Positions 48,964-61,259 of a DNA stretch of 64,000 nt are shown one piece after another. This DNA comes from Adiantum capillus-veneris. Lineage: Eukaryota > Streptophyta > Polypodiopsida > Polypodiales > Pteridaceae. The notes beneath the pieces were generated by a model. The model was not told the origin of the DNA, did no database searches, and saw only the letters and a program-made list of their open reading frames with translations. Both the position numbers and the translations under genes were made by a program. Within the stretch, counting starts at the first letter, position 1. Every line of letters starts with the position of its first letter. The stretch is from the NCBI GenBank assembly GCA_014529385.2, contig CM043971.1:85800340-85864339 (forward strand), written 5' to 3'.

Positions 48964-50820
48964 GCTCTCTATGAGCTAAGCTTAAAGATGTAGGTGCGAT
49001 GGTTGAGTCAAGGAGGTGGGATTAGAGTCCCCAAACAGCACGAGGGGGAAACAATCACACTCGCTCTCTCTCTCAGTTGCAATTTGACTTTAGGGTAAAG
49101 GGGCCAACTTAAGGCCACCTAGGAGGAAACACACACTCCGAAAAGCACGCTAAACAGAATCGAGTGCTTAGATGTTCAAAATGAAGATCGAGATCGTCTC
49201 TACCAGTAGGAAAAATCTGGAATCAAGTTGCATTTATACAGGGGAGGAACGCCCGCACTACATTTTTTGTGTATAAAAAATGGGTGTAAATAGAAAACCA
49301 GAATGGGGGGGCATTTAAAGCCATTTTGCCAACAAGGCTTGAACCCAAGATCTAATGGCCAAAATTGCAAGTTGGCTACATTGTCCACTCCAACTCTCAC
49401 CCATTTGTGTCTCACAATGGGTCCGAAAGTGCACAAAAAAACTAGCCCCGGCAGTCCTAAAGGGGGTTGGTTTTTTATTGGCCCCTTTACCCTAGTCAGA
49501 ATCTCTCTCTGTTGTGTGGTTTGTGGATTCATAACATGCAAGGGGCATTGCGGCCTGTGCAATGGTTTTCTGGGATGAGTTGAGGAGGGCTTTTTGTAAT
49601 GTGTTGGTCGAGTGGAAGGGCAGAACCAGATGGCATAGAGACCACACACAACAATGAGGAGTCGTCCATCTGTCCGTGAGTGTGATAAGGGAGTTAGGAG
49701 CACCGTGCAGGGGAATGCCAGGGGCAAGGTAAGTAACCTAAACCTACTGAGCGTAGAGTGTAGCCCTACGGTTGCAAGGTGATGTACTTCCTAACGTGTC
49801 ATGAAACTAAGGAGGAATCTCGAAAAGCGAAACATTCCTCTTAATGAGAGCCTAGCTGGAAATGTCCGTGCTCGATTTCAAAAAATCCAATTCATGATTT
49901 GAGAGCACTTATTATCTTTGTAATGAGCAGATCTTACTAACCAATGAAAAAATTGTCCTTTAAAAAAATACTTCCATTTTTCACTAAGAACAATTGATAA
50001 AATCACAAGGCCTCCAAATCAAGGAATATTTTTTTAAAATTTAATATTGCTTGAAAAAATAATAAGCAAGAGTATTCTGCAACCAGCATGGAATAATTAT
50101 TTAATAAAAAAAATTTGGGACAACGATTTTTATTAAAGGACTCTTTTTTGTTATTCACCAATCTTCCATCAAGTAAGGTTGAATTTAATTCAAAAAAGAG
50201 GAAAATTATTACAATTTGCATTTCCAAAATTTATAAATATTTTCTGCCTACGGCTTTATACACTATCTTAATTTTCTAATTAAAAACCCGAGTAAATTGA
50301 AATGAAAATTTTTCAGAAGCTGGAACTATTTTTGAATATCACTCCATTAAAATTACACACATGGCTCAAAGCTAGAGAGAGAGAGAATTATTATACATCG
50401 CAGAATGCAGTATCATCTTTAAAATTCCTCACAAGGTCCCTAAGTAATACACTCATCATTGCCGCGATACAACTAAAATCTCCAGATCTTGCGCATAACA
50501 GATTTGTTTTTACCTCCAGGAAAAATTCATATCTTTTTTTAACCATAAGCTGAGAGAAAATAACCACAAAATGGACATGAATCCATAATAGGTATGTATT
50601 CATCATCATAGCTTATCCTAAATTCCAAATCACATCCGAATCTAGAGCTTGCTCAGCCTTCTCTCTTTTCATCTGAAACATCTAAAGATGCCCAGGCAAT
50701 TAACGAGACATCATTGCAAATACCCTGTCGCAGAAAAGAAGACGAGCATACCACAAAGCTGTACTTGTTTAATTGCCCTGGCAAAGCAAAACGAAATCCT
50801 ATACAGCAAGATAAAATTGA
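48964..50820. other. No gene recognised
   Basis: A minus frame of 175 codons at 49727-49200 has no motif and a skewed composition, and I do not accept it as a gene. GGTTCAAGCC on the minus strand near 49337 resembles a B box, but no A box is seen. The remainder is AT-rich. Confidence 0.35.
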
Positions 50821-51444
50821 CAACAAGCTTAAATCTAGACAGAATATGCAACAAAGCAAGCATTTTGTTGCTCATTCTCAGCCATGTGTAGGATACACTA
50901 GCATGAAATCTGTAATCTGGATGAAGCAAAGCTCATGGCTGATTTTACAAAACTACTGCCATATATACTTTTGACTAACACTGAGCAACCACCACCTGAG
51001 CCCTGCACATACCCAAAGCAAATGCTTGTCTGCAATCTCCAAAGCAGCCTGCAAACATCAATGACATGAGTGGTAATTAGCTTGCTGCTTGTCAAATAAA
51101 ATGCAGATGACATTTCAGACACTAGCATGAATTTTGAACAACAAGCTTAAATTTAGACAGAATATGCAGCAAAGTAGGCATTTTGCTGCTCCTTCTCATC
51201 CATGTGATACACTAGCATGGAATCTACAATCTGGATGAAGCAAAGCTCACAGCTGATTCTACAAAACTACTGCCATAGATACTCTTGACTAATACCGAGC
51301 AACCACCATCGGATCCCACCTGAGCCCGGCACGTACCCGAAGCGAATGCCTGTCTGCAACCTTCGAACCAGCCTGCAAACATCAATGACATGAGTGCTAA
51401 TTAGCTTGCTGCTTGTCAAATAAAATGCAGATGACATTTCGGAC
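50821..51444. repeat. Tandem duplication of a 300-bp unit
   Basis: 50821-51120 and 51139-51444 align along their whole length, starting CAACAAGCTTAAAT and ending GATGACATTTC(A/G)GAC, with about one difference per ten bases. On the minus strand each unit holds TGATGTTTGCAG, an acceptor-like site. In the 51139-51444 copy it opens a 50-codon frame ending in TAG; the sister copy is broken. It could be a duplicated last exon, but the parent gene is not recognised. Confidence 0.7.
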
Positions 51445-53931
51445 GACAAGAAAGACCACAGAAGCATGACAAATATAGAACTCGCCAGCATGCAAAACAA
51501 CAAAGCTAGAGGATGTAAAACCCTAAGATAAAGCCTTAAGAGCCTCACTGTGACTCCGGAACAGCTAATGAGAACCTTTACCCTCACTGCAACGTTGGTG
51601 CAGATACGAAAGGATTTACCCTCTCTGCGACGTCGATGCAAATGACGACATCAATAGAAACCAGCGACAGAGCAGCGGCGTAGGAGGATGCAGAACATGG
51701 CAACTGGTGCGCCACCTGCAATTCCATCATAAGGGCAGCAAAGCAGGTTCAAATGCACACCCGAAACCTCAGGAAAGAAAATAAATCATACCCTAAGGAG
51801 CTTCGTCGGCAGAAACCACATCCGCCAGCAAGTTCCCCAATTCAGGGCAGTGCTACGCAGGGGCGGAAATATCCTATCATGAACAAACCAAGTCAATAGC
51901 AGCGTGAAGCAGTAAACGACCCAGCAAATCAGCTAACGCTTGCGAACTGCGAAGGCTTACGGGCCTGTGCAGCTGAGTGCCACCCTTTAGAACTGCTTCT
52001 GCTGATGGGTTGACTTGGAGCAGGTGGAATATGCAGTTCGGCAGCTGCAGGAGACGGCCCAGCAAGGGAAGCAGAAGGCGCGAGTAGCGATGGTAACCTC
52101 CACGTGGTGTAGCCCCGCCGTGGCCGACTCGCGCACAGGCAGATTCTTGGGAGCCAATAGGCTACCTTGGATTTGGTAAAGAAGACTACTGATGAGACTT
52201 ACAACCCTAGACGTCTTATCACTCCCTCCGCGTTCGTAGAATGGCCACATTTCCAACCACTTTAATGATGGCACATAGTGGTTCTTGATATAAACCCATG
52301 TAGGCCCGATCAATTTTGGAAATGGGGTCTGTTAGATGGTATCTAGGGAGATACCTTTGTGAAGTTAAGTGTTTTGTAGGGGTGGTAAACGAATGGAGGG
52401 AAATGCTTTCTCTTTTGTCGAGAGAGAGGAGACAAAAAGATTTTTTTTTAATGAGATTTTTTTTGTAATGGGAGATAGAGAGACAAATGTCATCTGCAGG
52501 TGGCTTCGCGACATATTTTTTTTAATGAGACTTTTTTTGTAATGGGAGTTATTTGGCATTGCGTGGCAGTAGGGCGGAGAGTAGACGATCGACATGCCAT
52601 GGAATTTGGAAAGGGTGTTATGCTGTGCAACATGCGAGGGAGATGGCAGGTGGACAGACGAGGGCAATGCTGCCAGTGCAGACATAGGCGGAGAGAAGCC
52701 CAACAGAGGAGAGTGGCTGGGAGAGAGAGAGAGCCTCAAGGGAGGTGCAGGCCAACCAGCATTGCGCCCATGCAGCCCGATCATCCGCCCTCCCTTCGAC
52801 TTCTCACTTCGGCACTAGTCCGGCTGCAGGGTGTTGGTCGCAGCAGTTATCAGGATGAGGGCATGAAAAAGGAGACGGAGACCCTACGAAGAGTTTAAGG
52901 GCTCCAGAGGAAGAAGACAGCCCTCTTTTCATCTTCCTTGGACTACCAGACCTCCACTCCTTGCCCTGAGTGATGCTTCAAAGAAGTCGGGAGCAAGCAA
53001 GCAAGGGGGGTGAATCGAGCGAGCGGGCGAGGATTGGGGTTGGACTGGCGCGCGATGCGAGGGGGGAGCATGGAGCGAGCGGCCAAAGCGGGGTGCTCGG
53101 GGGTGTTTGCTTTTGCCTTAAAATTGAAGATTTGAAAGGAATCTTCTGAGTTAATTAATGGGTTGTGCCGTACGTAGACCCATAAAATGAACAAAATAAA
53201 TAAAAAATATTTTAGTCAGCAAAAAGACAATGCATCGCTATAGCCTTTGCCCTTTGGGCAGGCCAAAAAAGGGAACACATCACTAGGTATGGCCTTAGCC
53301 CTTTTGGGCAGGCCAAAAAGGAGATCGTTTTTTAAAGGGAATTGTGATAACCAATCCAGCACACTCAATGGTTATTTTAGTTTCATCTTTTTATTCATTG
53401 AGAGAGATCTCAAATACCTACTTTACAAGTCTTGACCTGAAAATGGTGGGCGAAACGAGTAGAACGAGCTTGTAGAGACGAAGGCTCTTGAACCCTTGTC
53501 TTGACCTCAGCCCACAATCCACGCTGCCTCCACTGCAAGCCCATGTGCCGTCCGTCAACCCACCCCAGCAAGCCTTCCCAAATCTTAGTGGGCGAAACGA
53601 GTAGAACGAGCCTGTAATAAGCGAAGTCTCTTGAACCCTTGTCTTGACCTCTTACTTTAAGTATACTTTTTGTGATCTATAGACTGCACCACATTAGGCA
53701 TACATGTCGACCAATGTAGTGCCAAGCACAACCACTGACTAACAATATCAAAATTAATTCTTTTCTCCATATCAGCATCTTGTGCAATACCATATGCCTT
53801 CAAGGTGCAAGTGTACTTGATTGCATTTAGAGAAGAAGAAAAAGAAGAAGAGGATTTTAATGTCGTAGGAAACTATCCCAAGAGACCTCAAAGATCTATC
53901 CGACGAGTTAAACTCAAGATGTGTTATTGAA
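51445..53931. other. Possible decayed gene and local repeats, nothing named
   Basis: On the minus strand, 51717-51630 looks like a short exon between ATTGCAG and GTAAATCC, and 52080-51877 is an open leucine-rich frame. None match a family I know. A 35-bp A/T-rich block recurs at 52441 and 52517. GGGCGAAACGAGTAGAACGA recurs at 53447 and 53590 with its 62-bp context. A CCTTTGGGCAGGCC block recurs at about 53250 and 53302. Confidence 0.3.
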
Positions 53932-54163
53932 GAGAGATGCCCTCTCTCTGCATTTGTTGAAAATAATCCCTCCCTTCCTAACCTGACACTACTGCAATCA
54001 ATGCACTCCTTGAGATAACATTGCATTTCGAGAGATGCCCTCTCTCTGCATCAGCTGAAAACAATCCCTCCCTTCCTGACCTGACACTACTGCAATCAAT
54101 GCACTCCTTGAGATAACATTGCATTTCGAGAGATGCCCTCTCTCTGCATCAGCTGAAAACATT
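53932..54163. repeat. 98-bp tandem repeat, 2.4 copies
   Basis: GAGAGATGCCCTCTCTCTGC starts at 53932, 54030 and 54128, an exact 98-bp period. Each full unit includes CTGACACTACTGCAATCAAT. Copies one and two differ at a few positions; the second and third share TCAGCTGAAAAC. Confidence 0.9.
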
Positions 54164-54447
54164 CTAGAGCATATGTGATTGCATCTGGAAGAGAGCAGGA
54201 GCGTAGGCTATCATAAGCTGGCAATTGTAGGTGAGACATTGAGGGAGACGGCCTAGCCACTTGTCCTAAAAGCTGAGTCGATCTGCTAGATGGCCTCTGA
54301 TTGCTGTTGCTCATATGTGACTGCGTCTAGAGAGATATCCTCGCTTCGTCCAGTGAAAAACGACCAGAGCTCCTTGGCCCTGCCCACGTTGGGCATATCC
54401 TGTAGTCACTGCATTTCAAGAGACATCTCAGACATAAAGCTCTTGTT

Positions 54448-55250
54448 AGGTGCAGTGGAATGATTGTTTGCGCTTTTCTCAAGATGAGTGCTCTGAACTG
54501 TGCTCAAGATTCCTTTTGTTTTTATGGAAGGTAGAGTCTTCCGTTCTTAATGAGAAAATGCTATGATCACAAACAAAGTGAATGGACACTGTGCGTGCAA
54601 GTGAATGAGAATGAGAGATAGAGAGAAGAGAGATACAACACCAAAGACGTTGTAAAACCCTCCTCCGAAGGCCCCACTCTCGTCGGCGAGAGTGGTCTAC
54701 TTTTTGATTGCACAAAGTGGTACAATGCGTATGCAATGGACTGATGCAACCTGGGACCTGCCGATGACGACGACGGTGATGACGATGACTACTTTAGGGC
54801 TGAAATCTGTGGTCTTCTAACTGCTGAAATTCTACAAATCTTTGGGCTATTTCGGGTGGCTGAAAATGACTGTTTTGCTGCGTTTTTATGGCTGAAAATG
54901 GGGGTTCTCCGCAATGCTTCAAGGGGTTGATTTGGTATTGTGTCTGATGCTGAAAATGCTGCTGCAAGTGCTTTATCAACGGCTGATCTGGGGTAATCCC
55001 TTCAAGGGTGAGAGAGAAGGGAGTAGTGGTGGCTGGGGTGATATCACCCTTCAGGGCTGAGAGAGAAGGGAGTAGCGATGGCTGATCTGGCTCTATAGCA
55101 CAGAAAACGCATCCTGAGAGGTGAAAACGCTGCTGTTTGTAGAAAACACAGCCACCAAGGGGGAGCGATCTCAGTTTTGAGGGAGTTTTTCGTGACGGAA
55201 GCAATCAGCAGGGGATCGTCGGCTTGGGAGAAGAACCTCAGCGTCTGATA
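54448..55250 (-). repeat. Diverged LTR of the GLR-intron element family
   Basis: It begins TGTTAGGTGCAGTGGAATG, like LTR 11900-13000. The blocks AAAACCCTCCTCCGAAGGCC and CACTCTCGTCGG follow in the same order, then the GGCTGAAA word region. Past about 54900 it departs from its relatives and has an internal repeat (GAGAGAGAAGGGAGTAG twice). At 55250-55238 the minus strand reads TGGTATCAGACGC, a primer-site-like sequence, so another LTR end may abut here. Confidence 0.6.
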
Positions 55251-55667
55251 CCATGTGAGAGTAGGCAGCGAAAGCGCTGCCAGCAACAGCATATAGCTGA
55301 GGTTGAGTCCCTTCTAGGAATACATCCAGGTCTGATTCATTTTGTCCACATCTGCCATATGGTTATAAGCTCGTGCTGCATTCGACCACAAACCATCAAA
55401 TCTCTCATGTACCTTACTCTTGCATTGAATTTGTTACTGAGCGTGTTTCTCTTTAAGTTTTGCTACCTGATCTTGCATTTGATTCATAACCTTTTGAAGC
55501 ATCTGTAGCATTTTTGTTTGATCTATTTTGTTGTAGTCCACTCCATTCATGGCTGCTTCGACCTCATCTGTAGATTCTTGCTCTATTAATATTTTTACTT
55601 GCATTGATGTTACATGCAGATACGATGTTTGTGTTAGTTTGACATATGGTTTGTTTTAAATATACAG
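55251..55667 (-). other. Possible retroelement remnant
   Basis: The minus strand encodes a short coiled-coil-like stretch, KMLQMLQKVMNQMQDQVAKLKEKH, near 55535-55440, before a stop. It could be part of a gag. The plus strand from 55600 leads into the spliced gene model at 55670. Confidence 0.3.
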
Positions 55668-55669
55668 AT

Positions 55670-56856
<1,187 letters not shown>

Positions 56857-57122
56857 GTAGGTGTAGCGTATAGTAGAGGCAGGCTGTAGGCAACTCTTGC
56901 ACCATGCACTGTTGGGGTGCATGATTTTTCCTCTCTTCTATCATGCTCACCGCTTGGGACCATATGAGACAAATCAAATGTACATGGTGTCCAGCCAAAT
57001 GAGCATCCTCAACGCTTCCAGCTGTCCTAGAATTTTTGTGTGTTGATGGCACAAGGTCTAGAAAAGGTGCATTCGTTGCAGCAGCCACTCCTCTTAGATC
57101 AAAATCTTTATCTTCCCAATGC

Positions 57123-57935
57123 TCAGGTCCTTGAACTATGGTACCTCCTCCAAAGATGCTGCAAGTGCTTCTTCAGTTCATTTTTCCTCACTTGTTTCAC
57201 AAGAAAGTCCACAGCTCCCTTTGACAAGAATTTGAAAATGGAATTCATGGAGTCATGAGAGGACATCATGATAACCGGAATGTGCTTGAGGGCCCCATGG
57301 TTCATAATTCACCCCAATAGACCTATGCCTGATAAACAGGGCATCACGACCTCCGTCAGAACAAGATCGACTTGGTTTTTCTGGTCCATCAAAAGATCCC
57401 ATGCTAGTAACCCATTGGAAGCAGGTGTAACTTCATAGCTGCAATCGCGTAGGAGAGCACCAACTGGATCAAGCTGAATGCATTGAACTGATGCAAGTCT
57501 AGGCTATGTCAGCAATGACGAAGGGGATGACGACACCGTCCTAAGGGCTGAAATCTGCAATCTCGTATCTGCTGTCCAAAAACGCTATGGGCTGAAATCT
57601 ACGACTATGTCCAAAAATGCTGATTCTGGGATTGTTCTGTAGGTCTTTGACGCTGAAAATCTGCAGGTTTAGGGCTGAAAACTGAGGTTTCTTGGGGCTG
57701 AATGTGCTACTCTTTAGGGGCTCAATCTGCTGGTCTTTCATTGCTGAAAAACGCCATGCTGAAAACTGTCAAAAACGTTAGGTGATGGGTCTCCAAAAAC
57801 GCTAGGTTGCTGAGCTTCTGTTGTCGATGGAGCTTCTGCTGAGCATCTATACTAAGTGACTTCATAGATGCAATTGCGTAGGAGAAGTGGTGTGACTGAT
57901 TCTACTGTTTTAAGGGCCAATCTATTTTTTCAAGC
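57123..57935 (-). pseudogene. PRR receiver-domain pseudogene split by an LTR-like segment
   Basis: The minus strand from about 57475 encodes LLRDCSYEVTPASNGLLAW, VDLVLTEVVMPCLSGIGLL, a stop (TGA, 57311-57309), then [25 protein letters not shown] and [19 protein letters not shown]. This is the receiver domain of plant pseudo-response regulators (PRR, circadian clock). PRRs lack the phospho-accepting aspartate of true receivers, and here E of LTEVVMP replaces it as usual for the family. The upstream part (VESVTPLLLRNCIYEVT) lies at about 57925-57850, beyond an inserted LTR-like stretch. The reading frame crosses without introns. Stops, the split and the lack of a CCT domain show a dead fragment. 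Confidence 0.8.
57484..57855 (-). repeat. LTR-like segment inside the PRR pseudogene
   Basis: It holds the word pattern of the GLR-intron LTR family: GGGCTGAAATCTG, CAAAAACGCTA, AACTGAGGTTTCTTGGGGCTGAATGTGCTACTCTTTAGG. It lacks both LTR ends. On either side are copies of one PRR-coding piece (57427-57456 and 57856-57885, 27 of 30 bases the same). Confidence 0.65.
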
Positions 57936-57943
57936 TTTTGGAT

Positions 57944-59047
57944 ATGGCCTCACTGAAGGCATGGTTCAACGTGGAGGTTGCCCTCTTATGCTTTGAAAGA
58001 GCGATACGACGCATGAGGGAACGCTTTGCTGGATGGAGAGAAGGAAAACCAGGATATGACTGGGATGCAGTGCAAAAGGCTATGTAGACCTCGACTCAGA
58101 CACTCTTGAGGACGACTGAGAGTTACCACAAGGATGTAGAGGCAATGCGGCTGGAAAGTAGAAGAGCGAGAACAGAGCTCGAGAGAAAGAAAATGCTTAT
58201 GGACGCCGAGTTCCGTCGGCAAGAGCAAGTGATGACCTGGTTTTTTGAAAAGGTGTCGATGATGCATGCCAAGCTGAGCGAAGAGGAAAAACAAGCAAAA
58301 GAAGAGAAGGAGACAGATGCCCCGTGTATGGACGAAGGAGAAGAATGTATGGATGTCCCGTGTGTGGACGAAGGAGAAGAATGCATGAGTGAGGAAGAGT
58401 TGACGAAGAAATTGGATGCGATGTTTCCCGGCTATGTTGATGCCCATTATGAGGAAAAACTATTGCATGAAACCGGAAGTAGTGCTAGTCATACCCTGTT
58501 GGATGGGGAGTTGTTGGCTTGCGAGCCATACTTAAATGGTGGGTATTGTACCAGTGAAGAAATTGAGGAGGAGCACCAGGTGAACCCTGTGGACTCCTAT
58601 CCCCCACATGAGAGGGGAGAGCTGGAGCATGCGACACGCAGCGACCTACATGTTGCTACCTTCGAATTGCCCGAGAAGGGGATTGTGGAAATCCATGGCA
58701 ATAAGCCATTCGTATGAGAAGAATTGAGAGGAGATGTGGCGAACCTGGAATGTGGCACTGTGGTCGTGATGCTTGATTGTGAAGTGAAGATAAAGGATGT
58801 GAGCCAGGCAGGGTCTGCTGATATGCGTATAACCTACGGTATACTGCTAAGTTGGGGTGTGTGCATGAGGCCGAACCCCTCAGCAAATGGTGTTCACAGT
58901 ATGGCTGCGAATAGCTTGGACCAGATGGCGGTCGGGAAAATAGGAAGGTCAGTACAAGCCTACTGGCTTGGAGCACACATGGGAAGGATGATTGTGGGAT
59001 TACCCGGAAAAGGTGGTCAGCAAGGTGTGACTAGGGTTATGAATTGA
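57944..59047 (+). pseudogene. Unrecognised plus-strand frame, coiled coil and acidic repeats
   Basis: From ATG 57944 one frame runs to 59047 with stops only at 58085 (TAG) and 58715 (TGA). It starts MASLKAWFNVEVALLCFE, then has RMRERFAGWREGKPGYDWDA. A long charged helix follows (EAMRLESRRARTELERKKML, about 58140-58300). Then come two tandem DAPCMDEGEECM-like units (58315-58386) and an acidic end. The later part (58724-59047) is Gly/Met-rich with scattered Cys. Charged helix plus acidic repeats resemble the layout, not the sequence, of the unknown ORF at 13012-14844. It may be an extra ORF of a retroelement. Not a recognised family. Confidence 0.45.
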
Positions 59048-60164
59048 CAATGGTGCAAGGTCATTGGGTCACGAAGGAGGTCATGGAGACCCGATTGGGA
59101 ATGTCCCTGAAGGGGCCTTATAGACTAGTGTATGCGAGCCATAAGCTAGCTGAGGCAAACCCAGTGGGATTAATCGCCGCGTGGTTATAGTTCGCCGCGT
59201 GGTTCGATGATGGGTGTTAAAAAATGCGACTGCCCGAGTCATGTGTGGCAAGCACAGCTGCTTGGGGTTGTGGACAGTGACCTACTGGAGGTGAAGATAT
59301 GCATATGGGACCTGGGAGAAGGTTACCCATGCGGGGATACATTTGTTTATGGAATGACCCGAATGCGCGGAGGTGCTGAGCTGACAGCACGCTGGAATAT
59401 ACTTGGCCGATGTGGGATTAAGCCCGAAGGGTTAGAGCCGTTTGCTGGTTCTGACAGACGGAATGTAGCAAGACGAGTGCTGGCACAAATGCAGGCCACA
59501 GATGGCCGTTGGATCCCACCGCGACAAGGCAGGTTGCAAGAGGATGCGGAGCGAGTCAGGTGGACTCGACAACATACCAGGCAGCCAGGGACTAGATCGC
59601 ATAATCGGGGATGTAACACAACTAGGAGGTATCGGGCTGAGTCGGAGGGCCAGCAAACAACTAAGGTGCAGGGTGAGATATGCAGGTACGACACTGCTGG
59701 GGCAGGTTATGTATGGCCGATGTGTTTTCCCTCGAAGAGACGGGTGAGCCACTGAGTGCGAATGCAACAAGACTACGCATTGCAAGAGGGCGGGCTCCGA
59801 TCAGAACCAGCCCACCTTTCATTCGGGGAGCTGTGTTGTGCGAGTGATTAGGCACATGCTATTATACCTTAACCGGTACTGGTCCGAATGGGGTTATTCG
59901 ACATCGGGCAGCGGGCTGTATGCCAGGCCATTTTGGATGAGATTACTAGAAGGCCTACGGGCCTGGGGTCCCCAAGTAAGTAGTGGGGGCACACTGATGA
60001 CGGTTATGCTACTGGTATGGTTGGCACTTCATGGAGGTTACAGTCAAGGGCGATGCAAAGGGAGGAATTCCAATGGGGAGAATCTTGAGGTGGATTTTCT
60101 TTGGAGCTTAGGAGCTTGGTGTGGTCAAGCTTGGTCGAGGAGGCGGTTGCGGATTCCTTGGTGA
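59048..60164 (+). pseudogene. Unrecognised broken frames, last with a membrane-like helix
   Basis: Coding-like text shifts frame here. 59038-59190 reads ELTMVQGHWVTKEVMETRLG and YRLVYASHKLAEANPVGLIA. 59207-59755 (182 aa) has CDCPSH, a Cys-rich middle (CIWDLGEGYPCGD, GRCGIKPEG) and a basic Arg/Gln-rich end. 59838-60164 (108 aa) includes LMTVMLLVWLALHGG, long enough for a membrane helix. Cys-rich followed by membrane helix would fit an envelope-like ORF of a retroelement, but I see no fusion peptide or family match. Treat as unknown. Confidence 0.35.
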
Positions 60165-61007
60165 GAGGAGCTTTGAGCTCAGTGGAGCTCGATAGAGAAG
60201 TGATTGGCGGAGGAGAGCTTGACATTCGAGTGCTTGGATGCTATTGTGGCAGAGCTCTTGCATTGGAGCTTGCATTGAGAGGACATTGCATCACGCAGAG
60301 TGGAGCAGGAGCAGGTTCAAGACTGTGTGCAACTCGTTTTTTGCCATTTTCGGGCTCTAAAACATAGTTTCTTGCGTAGCTCCGTCATACAGAATCAGAT
60401 CTACATGATCAAGGAGTCTAGGTCAAGGTTTTGGCACGCTCCGGAAGCGATGGCGATGTCTATTTGCTGAAATTCTGCTTTGAATTACAGCAGGTTGTTA
60501 CGGCATTAGCTGCACATGCGGTCCTGCGGAGGTCTGGACACTGCGGATTAGGAGTCATGCGGTATGCGGCGGCCATGGCGACAGTTCTTCACAGGATATC
60601 ATGGGACATGAGTGTGTGCACCGTTCTTGATCTGCGCTGGAGCAACGGTTGTATATGGAGGGCCATACCTGTCTTTTGATGTAACCCAACCAATCTCTAT
60701 GATATTCATGGCATCTACTGTTGTAACTCTGTGTCTGGATCACACATGAATGAAGCAAGAGGTGTTCTGTGCCTATGTAGTGTGTACTCTCTTCTATCAT
60801 CATTCTATGTGTTGATGTTCATATGATGTAGTTGCGGGTAATCATTCCCGTAATGCTTATTGCTCTTGTGCGGGCAATAGCCATTACATCTGGCGATGCG
60901 TGATGGACGACTTGCGATGAATATGCATGCGCACTAGGTCGCAGGGTCCGCCTGACCCTGTGGTTCCAATTGTAGGAAGACGTTGAAGGAGAGGCGGTTC
61001 GGATGAA
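60165..61007 (+). other. Gap before the last retroelement's gag; LTR or leader expected
   Basis: No second copy of any part is in the window, so LTR limits cannot be drawn. TGGCGATGCGTGATGG at about 60892 has the look of a primer-binding site but I cannot assign a tRNA. A TTTTTTCTTCACCGCAG acceptor-like site at 60992-61028 precedes the gag frame. Confidence 0.3.
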
Positions 61008-61259
61008 TTTGTTTTTTCTTCACCGCAGATTCAGGAATCTGTATCTCCATCACCAAGCCCAGTGCGTGGTAGGCGGTTGCGGCGAGCGAGGTGTACTCCA
61101 CGTAGTCATTCATGTCCTCCTATCATATGTTCACCCTCACCCACACAGGTTGCTCCACCACCGTCTCCAGTAAGCAGTCGGGGGGTGTCTCCGCCACTAT
61201 CTCCACCTCCTAGTGCTCGTCAGCTTTTTCCGGGAGGAGGTACAGTTGGGCAAGGGGTG

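Noticed and set aside
49200-49727. 175-codon minus-strand frame
   Set aside because: No recognised domain and no support from splicing or repeats; composition is not gene-like.
59838-60164. Firm call of an envelope gene
   Set aside because: A single hydrophobic stretch and Cys-rich frames nearby are too little; no fusion peptide, no family match, and order relative to pol unknown.
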